Shown here: positions 13,610-17,482 of the stretch, one piece after another
Layout: each line of letters begins with the position of its first letter
How positions within the stretch are numbered: the first letter of the stretch is position 1
Source of the DNA: Candidatus Aenigmatarchaeota archaeon
GTDB lineage: Archaea; Aenigmatarchaeota; Aenigmatarchaeia; PWEA01; JAGHBM01
NCBI GenBank assembly: GCA_023133195.1
Contig: JAGLWW010000002.1
Location: 1 to 17,482, forward strand
Direction: 5' to 3'
Length of the DNA: 17,482 nucleotides
Notes under the pieces: generated by a model
What the model was told of the DNA's origin: nothing
The model's database searches: none
The model's input: the letters and a program-made list of their open reading frames with translations, nothing else
Made by a program: the position numbers and the translations under genes

Positions 13610-13650
13610 TCTTTAAAAACCTGAGATTTGGGGGTTTAAATCTTTTTCTG
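13610..13650. repeat. Dispersed intergenic repeat copy with promoter of the first repeat-protein gene
   Basis: TCTTTAAAAACCTGAGATTT followed by GGGGGTTTAAATCTTTTTCT. The right TTTAAA (13635-13640) is about 29 nt before the GTG start at 13667, so this copy very probably carries the promoter of a leaderless mRNA. Confidence 0.78.
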
Positions 13651-13666
13651 TTTGTATAACTATTAA

Positions 13667-15139
13667 GTGATAAATTTGGCTAAATATTCAAAAGAAGATT
13701 GGAAAAGAATGGAGAAAGGTTTACATCAATATTTGATAGATAATCCAAAAGTTACTAAAGAAGATATTAAAAAAACGGATCATATTAGGGCTTTGAATAA
13801 GTTTTATGATAATAGAATTAACAAAGCTAAAAAAGACGCAGGAGTCCCAGAGAAATATATAAGACGCACTAAATACTCAAAAGAAGAATGGAAGGAGATG
13901 GATGAGGAACTCATTGAATGGTTAAAAGAGAGTCCAGACGCTACTCTTGAAGACATAAAAAATATAGGATACGAAACTGTTTTGATAAAACTTCATCATC
14001 ATAGTATTAATGAAGCGAAGAAGAAGGCAGGAATACCAGAGAAATATATAAAACCTTATAAATATAGCGAAGAAGAAGAGGAAAGAAAAAATGGGGAATT
14101 TATCGAATGGTTAAAGGAGAATCCGAATGCTAGTCAAAGAGATGCCTGTAAAGCCGGTCACGAATATGTTTTAGTAAAAAATTATCATAACCGTATTAAT
14201 GAAGCTAAAGAAAAAATTGGATTATCAGAGGAAATTGTACATATTAGAAGACCCAAAGGATACTGGACAAAAGAAAGGGTAGACGAATGTTACGATAAAC
14301 TTAAGAGAGAAATTAAGAAAAAAGAAAAAAAGGTTATGGTGCCAACCCGTACAGAATTTTGTAAAAAGTATTATGGTGCATATCTTGCTATAAAAAAGAA
14401 AAACTATCCAGATATTAAGACTTGGATTGAGTATGTGAAAAGTAGAGGAGATACACCCAACTACAATTTTAGAAATAACGAAACAAAGTCCGAATTATTA
14501 TTTAATTATTTTTCTTCTGATGCATCTCTGATAAAAATTGGGGATAAATTTGATATTCATGGTAGCCAAATCTTTGATTGGACCAAAGATCCAAAAATAC
14601 TAGAATTAATTTGTAAAAAGATTGGAATCGATAAATCAAAAATTTTCAATGTAGATGATTTATTGGACTCTGGAATTCATGAAAAAAAGGTTGATAAATT
14701 TTTGAATAAATTAATTTCTAATGAAATTGCCTATCAAATCGGTGAAGATTATACGACAGACAAGAGGTTTTTAGACGATTTTAATTCTATCTTTGAGGGA
14801 TTAAAGGTAATAAAGAAAAGGAGTAAAAGGACGGGAGTAGTCATTAATGGCAAATCCCATGAATACACCAGGGATATGGCAGTTGAGATAAGTGAAACCA
14901 AGGAAAGAGAAGTGGCTCCTGTTAAACGAAATAACAAAGTAAAGAGGATAGGGATTATAGAAGACAAAGGGGACTATTTCCAGTTGCTGGGGATGCTCAA
15001 CAGGCTTAAGGAAGGAAATAGCTCTTTTGATTATCAGAAACAGATGCAAGAATTGGAGGCAAGTTTTGTTGAATCTTACAGGAACTCACCGGAGTGGATT
15101 TCACAGTACAAACTGGCAGATTTTTTAATAGGTGATTAA
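13667..15139 (+). CDS. Repeat protein with three 63-residue HEAR-like DNA-binding units
   Basis: A 490-residue, lysine- and glutamate-rich protein. Three repeats start near residues 7, 70 and 133, each running from YSKEEW through a helix, a [D/E]I-K-x-G[H/Y] turn and a second helix ending in INEAKKxAGVPEKYI. The end matches the RFGSWNEALEAAGL-type signature of homing-endonuclease-associated repeats (predicted helix-turn-helix DNA binders). A related degenerate unit follows at 200-256 (WTKERVDECYDKL to PDIKTW), then a possible helix-turn-helix (SLIKIGDKFDIHGSQIFDW, 287-305). The region 330-490 is shared with the next gene and has no motif I know; it has VVINGKSHEYTRDMAVEI and a conserved C-terminus EWISQYKLADFLIG. 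It starts with GTG, about 29 nt after TTTAAA, with no ribosome-binding site. No nuclease motif is seen. Confidence 0.85.
   Translation: MINLAKYSKEDWKRMEKGLHQYLIDNPKVTKEDIKKTDHIRALNKFYDNRINKAKKDAGVPEKYIRRTKYSKEEWKEMDEELIEWLKESPDATLEDIKNIGYETVLIKLHHHSINEAKKKAGIPEKYIKPYKYSEEEEERKNGEFIEWLKENPNASQRDACKAGHEYVLVKNYHNRINEAKEKIGLSEEIVHIRRPKGYWTKERVDECYDKLKREIKKKEKKVMVPTRTEFCKKYYGAYLAIKKKNYPDIKTWIEYVKSRGDTPNYNFRNNETKSELLFNYFSSDASLIKIGDKFDIHGSQIFDWTKDPKILELICKKIGIDKSKIFNVDDLLDSGIHEKKVDKFLNKLISNEIAYQIGEDYTTDKRFLDDFNSIFEGLKVIKKRSKRTGVVINGKSHEYTRDMAVEISETKEREVAPVKRNNKVKRIGIIEDKGDYFQLLGMLNRLKEGNSSFDYQKQMQELEASFVESYRNSPEWISQYKLADFLIGD
13685..14251 (+). repeat. Three 189-bp coding repeats
   Basis: The DNA for residues 7-195 of the first repeat protein consists of three units with a period of 63 codons. 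The units are already well diverged in DNA, more than some units of the second gene. Confidence 0.85.
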
Positions 15140-15153
15140 AAGAGAGAGTTCGA

Positions 15154-15180
15154 CAAATTTTGTGTTTAAATCTTTTTCGG
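15154..15180. repeat. Half copy of the dispersed repeat / promoter of second repeat-protein gene
   Basis: Only the right half is kept: TGTGTTTAAATCTTTTTCGG (15161-15180). TTTAAA at 15165-15170 is about 29 nt before the GTG at 15197, the same spacing as in the first paralog. The following TATAACTATTAAGTGATAAA is identical in both paralogs, so promoter and gene were duplicated together. Confidence 0.75.
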
Positions 15181-15196
15181 TTTATATAACTATTAA

Positions 15197-17248
15197 GTGA
15201 TAAATTTGACTAAATACTCAAAAGAGGAGTGGAAAAGACTGGAGGAAGATTTGCACCAATATTTGATAGATAGTCCAAATGCCGGTATAGAAGATATTAA
15301 AGAAGAGGGTCATGACAGGGCTTTGTATAAGTTTTATGGGAACAATTTAACAAAAGCCAAAAAAGCCGTCGGAGTATCAGAGAAATATATAAGGCAAAAG
15401 AAATACTCAAAAGAAGAATGGAAGGAGAAAAAGAAAAATTTACATCAATATTTTATAGAAACCCCAAATGCTACCGGAGAAGACGTTAAAGAAGCGGGTC
15501 ATGGCGGAACTTTATATAAGTTTTATGATGGTAGAATTAATGAAGCTAAAAGAGACGCCGGGGTATCTAAGGAACATATAAGACATAGGGAATACTTAAA
15601 AGAAGAAGAATGGAAAATATTGGAGAAAGATTTACATCAATATTTTATAGATAACCCAAGAGCTACTAAAGAGGATATTAAAGAAGCGGGTCATGACAGG
15701 ACTCTGGATAAGTTTTATAATTATAATATCACAAAAGCCAAAAAAGACGCCGGAGTGCCAGATGAATATATAAGACGTGCTAAATACTCAAAAAAAGAAT
15801 TGAAAAGAATGCAGAAAGGTTTATATCAATATCTGATAGACAACCCAGAAGCTACTATAAATGATATTGAAAAAGCAGGTCATTACCCAGCTCTGGATAA
15901 GTTTTATGGTACTAAAATTAATGAAGCCAAAAAAGACGCCGGATTACCAGAGAAATATATAAGATTTAGAAAATACTCAAAAGAAGAAGAGAAGAGAAGA
16001 AAGGAAGATTTACATCAGTATTTGATAGATAGCCCAAATGTTGGTGCAGAAGATATTAGAAAAACGGATTATGGTAGTGATTTTGATAAGTTATACAAAG
16101 GCAATCTCACAAAAGCTAAGAAAGACGCCGGAGTGCCAGATGAATATATAAGACGTGCTAAATACTCAAAGGAAGAATTTAAAGAAATAGATGAAAAATT
16201 TAAAAAATGGCTAAAGGAACATCCGAATGCAGGCGAGAAAGAAGCCTGTAAAGCTGGTTTTAGAACAATTATTAGAAAGTTTTATCATGACAGTTTTAAT
16301 GAAGCAAAAGAAAAATGCGGAATCCCAAAAGAGAACATACACTATTGTAGAGAAGCTGGCTTCTGGACGAAGGAAAGGTTTGATAAATGTTATGATGAAC
16401 TTAAGAGAGAAATTAAGAAAAAAGAAAAGAAAGATAGGGCACCGTCTGGTGCAGAATTTTATAATAGGTATAAGGGTGGTCTTGGTTTTATAAACGAAGG
16501 GAAATATCCAGGCATAAAAAATTGGACCAAGTATGTTAAAAGTAGAGGAGACAAACCCCGACACATTTTTAGAGACAATAAAGCGAAATCCGAAATAATA
16601 TTTAGTTATTTTTCTTCTGATGCCTTTTATAGCGAAATTCAAAAAAAATTTGACGTAAGTGAGTCTACATTTTATCAGGCTAAGAATAATACAGAAGTAT
16701 TAGAATTAATTTGCAAAAAAATTGGAATTAATCAATCTAAAATTTTCAATATAGATGATTTATTGGATTCTGGAATTCATGAATCTAAAATTAATATTTT
16801 TTTAAATAAGCTAACCGAGAGTGAAATTGCCTACCAGATCGGTGAAGACTATACGACAGACAAGAGGTTTTTAGACGATTTCAATTCTATTTTTGAAGGA
16901 TTTAAGGTAATAAAGAAAAGAGGTAGAAAGCTTGGCGTAATCATTAATGGTAAATCCCATGAATACTCCAGGGATATGGCAGTAGACATAAACGAAACCA
17001 AAGAAAGAGAGGTAACTCCAGTTAAAAGAAATAACGATGTCAAGAGAATAGGAGTTGTAGAAGACAAGGGAGACTATTTCCAGTTGTTAGGAATGCTTAA
17101 CAGGCTCAAAAGTGGAAATAACTCTTTTGAGTATCAGAGATTGATGCAAGAATTGGAAGTGAGTTTTGTTGAGTCTTACAGAAATTCACCAGAGTGGATT
17201 TCACAGTACAAGCTGGCAGATTTTTTAATAGGAGGGGTGATTAAATGA
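15197..17248 (+). CDS. Repeat protein with six 63-residue HEAR-like DNA-binding units, coupled to a methyltransferase
   Basis: A 683-residue paralog of the preceding protein. Six repeats begin at about residues 7, 70, 134, 197, 260 and 323, each YSKEEW-type helix, HQYLIDNP, ATxEDIKEAGH, KFY and INEAKKDAGVPEKYIR. The sixth (WLKEHPNAGEKEACKAG) corresponds to the third unit of the first protein, so the extra three units lie in the middle. The rest parallels the paralog: degenerate unit (WTKERFDKCYDEL, 390-402), SESTFYQAKNN segment, and the conserved C-terminal region 520-683. The repeats are predicted tandem DNA-binding helices; target is unknown. The start is GTG, leaderless as in the paralog. 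The stop overlaps the ATG of a methyltransferase by 4 nt (ATGA), with GGAGGGGTGA upstream, so the two proteins are probably made together. Confidence 0.86.
   Translation: MINLTKYSKEEWKRLEEDLHQYLIDSPNAGIEDIKEEGHDRALYKFYGNNLTKAKKAVGVSEKYIRQKKYSKEEWKEKKKNLHQYFIETPNATGEDVKEAGHGGTLYKFYDGRINEAKRDAGVSKEHIRHREYLKEEEWKILEKDLHQYFIDNPRATKEDIKEAGHDRTLDKFYNYNITKAKKDAGVPDEYIRRAKYSKKELKRMQKGLYQYLIDNPEATINDIEKAGHYPALDKFYGTKINEAKKDAGLPEKYIRFRKYSKEEEKRRKEDLHQYLIDSPNVGAEDIRKTDYGSDFDKLYKGNLTKAKKDAGVPDEYIRRAKYSKEEFKEIDEKFKKWLKEHPNAGEKEACKAGFRTIIRKFYHDSFNEAKEKCGIPKENIHYCREAGFWTKERFDKCYDELKREIKKKEKKDRAPSGAEFYNRYKGGLGFINEGKYPGIKNWTKYVKSRGDKPRHIFRDNKAKSEIIFSYFSSDAFYSEIQKKFDVSESTFYQAKNNTEVLELICKKIGINQSKIFNIDDLLDSGIHESKINIFLNKLTESEIAYQIGEDYTTDKRFLDDFNSIFEGFKVIKKRGRKLGVIINGKSHEYSRDMAVDINETKEREVTPVKRNNDVKRIGVVEDKGDYFQLLGMLNRLKSGNNSFEYQRLMQELEVSFVESYRNSPEWISQYKLADFLIGGVIK
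15215..16351 (+). repeat. Six 189-bp coding repeats with recent block duplication
   Basis: The units encoding residues 7-385 repeat every 63 (once 64) codons. The 50 bases at 15743-15792 are identical to those at 16121-16170, an offset of 378 bp, exactly two units. This shows duplication or gene conversion of two-unit blocks within the gene. Confidence 0.88.
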
Positions 17249-17482
17249 GAAAAGTTCTTGATCTTGGCTGCGGACCGATACCGCCTACTTTGGAGATATT
17301 TTTGGAAAGAGACGTAGAGGTTAAGTATATAGGTATAGACGGAAGTAAGGAAGTGATAAACACAGCCAAAAGAAATTATGAGAATAACAAGTTTAATCAG
17401 GCTTTGATTCCTTGTGAGTGGAAATTAAATGGGAAATACGACCTAGTAACAGCCTTCACCTTTATGGATTGGCTTAACAGAC
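17245..17482 (+). CDS. Class I SAM-dependent methyltransferase, N-terminal part (cut by window edge)
   Basis: Seventy-nine codons are visible. MRKVLDLGCGPIPPTLEIF has the SAM-binding motif I (DLGCGP, residues 6-11) right at the start, IGIDGS (about 33-38) supplies the acidic residue for the SAM ribose, and KYDLVTAFTFMDWL (66-79) is the motif IV region. The substrate cannot be told: the DPPY/NPPY-type motif of DNA-adenine methylases is not at the expected place in what is visible (AFTFMDW instead), so small-molecule, RNA or protein targets are all open. The ATG overlaps the stop of the repeat protein by 4 nt and follows GGAGGGGTGA by 4 nt, a strong coupled start. It continues beyond the right edge. 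Confidence 0.88.
   Translation, partial: MRKVLDLGCGPIPPTLEIFLERDVEVKYIGIDGSKEVINTAKRNYENNKFNQALIPCEWKLNGKYDLVTAFTFMDWLNR

Noticed and set aside
13610..15180. CRISPR-like array from the regularly spaced intergenic and coding repeats
   Set aside because: The intergenic copies are separated by whole genes, and the 189-bp coding repeats are protein modules without spacers; no cas genes are present.

Overview
The window looks like the chromosome of an archaeon, most plausibly a small-genome, uncultivated (DPANN-like) lineage. The case rests on archaeal-type information-processing genes (ABCE1/RLI, archaeal YchF-type GTPase, NreA, ribosomal protein L15e, RNase P proteins Rpp30 and Pop5), on TTTAAA-type TATA boxes about 25-30 nt from start codons (leaderless transcription), and on GGTGA-type ribosome-binding sites elsewhere. 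I cannot assign a species or phylum from sequence alone.

Layout. 1-3.4 kb: housekeeping genes: divergent ABCE1 (minus, cut by the window edge) and YchF-like GTPase (plus), then NreA DNA-repair protein (minus, overlapping the GTPase tail to tail) and a small two-helix membrane protein. 3.47-5.84 kb: a two-gene operon of a GT81/mannosylglycerate-synthase-like glycosyltransferase and a MOFRL-type glycerate kinase, which together suggest a glycerate-linked compatible solute. 5.84-7.81 kb: the conserved archaeal cluster rpl15e-rnp3-rnp2. Its rpl15e leader can fold into several hairpins, and the start region of rnp3 is present three times in tandem. 7.83-8.37 kb: two truncated genes (a GT2 glycosyltransferase and a flippase-like membrane protein) meet tail to tail at one junction, the scar of a deletion or rearrangement just where the conserved cluster stops.

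8.4-10.0 kb: divergent PRPP synthetase and MTA/purine nucleoside phosphorylase around a 16-bp palindrome. 10.0-13.6 kb: an accessory-looking run of small single-gene units (zinc-ribbon protein, Nudix hydrolase, DUF3795 protein, three unrecognised proteins, a SemiSWEET transporter, an RBBP9-like hydrolase). A dispersed intergenic repeat of about 40 bp, made of two facing TTTAAA half-sites, lies between many of them and seems to carry their promoters.

13.6-17.5 kb: the most unusual part. Two tandem paralogous genes encode lysine-rich proteins built from 63-residue repeats (three units in the first, six in the second) that resemble homing-endonuclease-associated DNA-binding repeats, followed by a shared C-terminal region of unknown function. 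The second overlaps the start of a SAM-dependent methyltransferase by 4 nt. The first ends in what looks like the relic of the same methyltransferase start, so the unit was probably duplicated together with its promoter and downstream junction.
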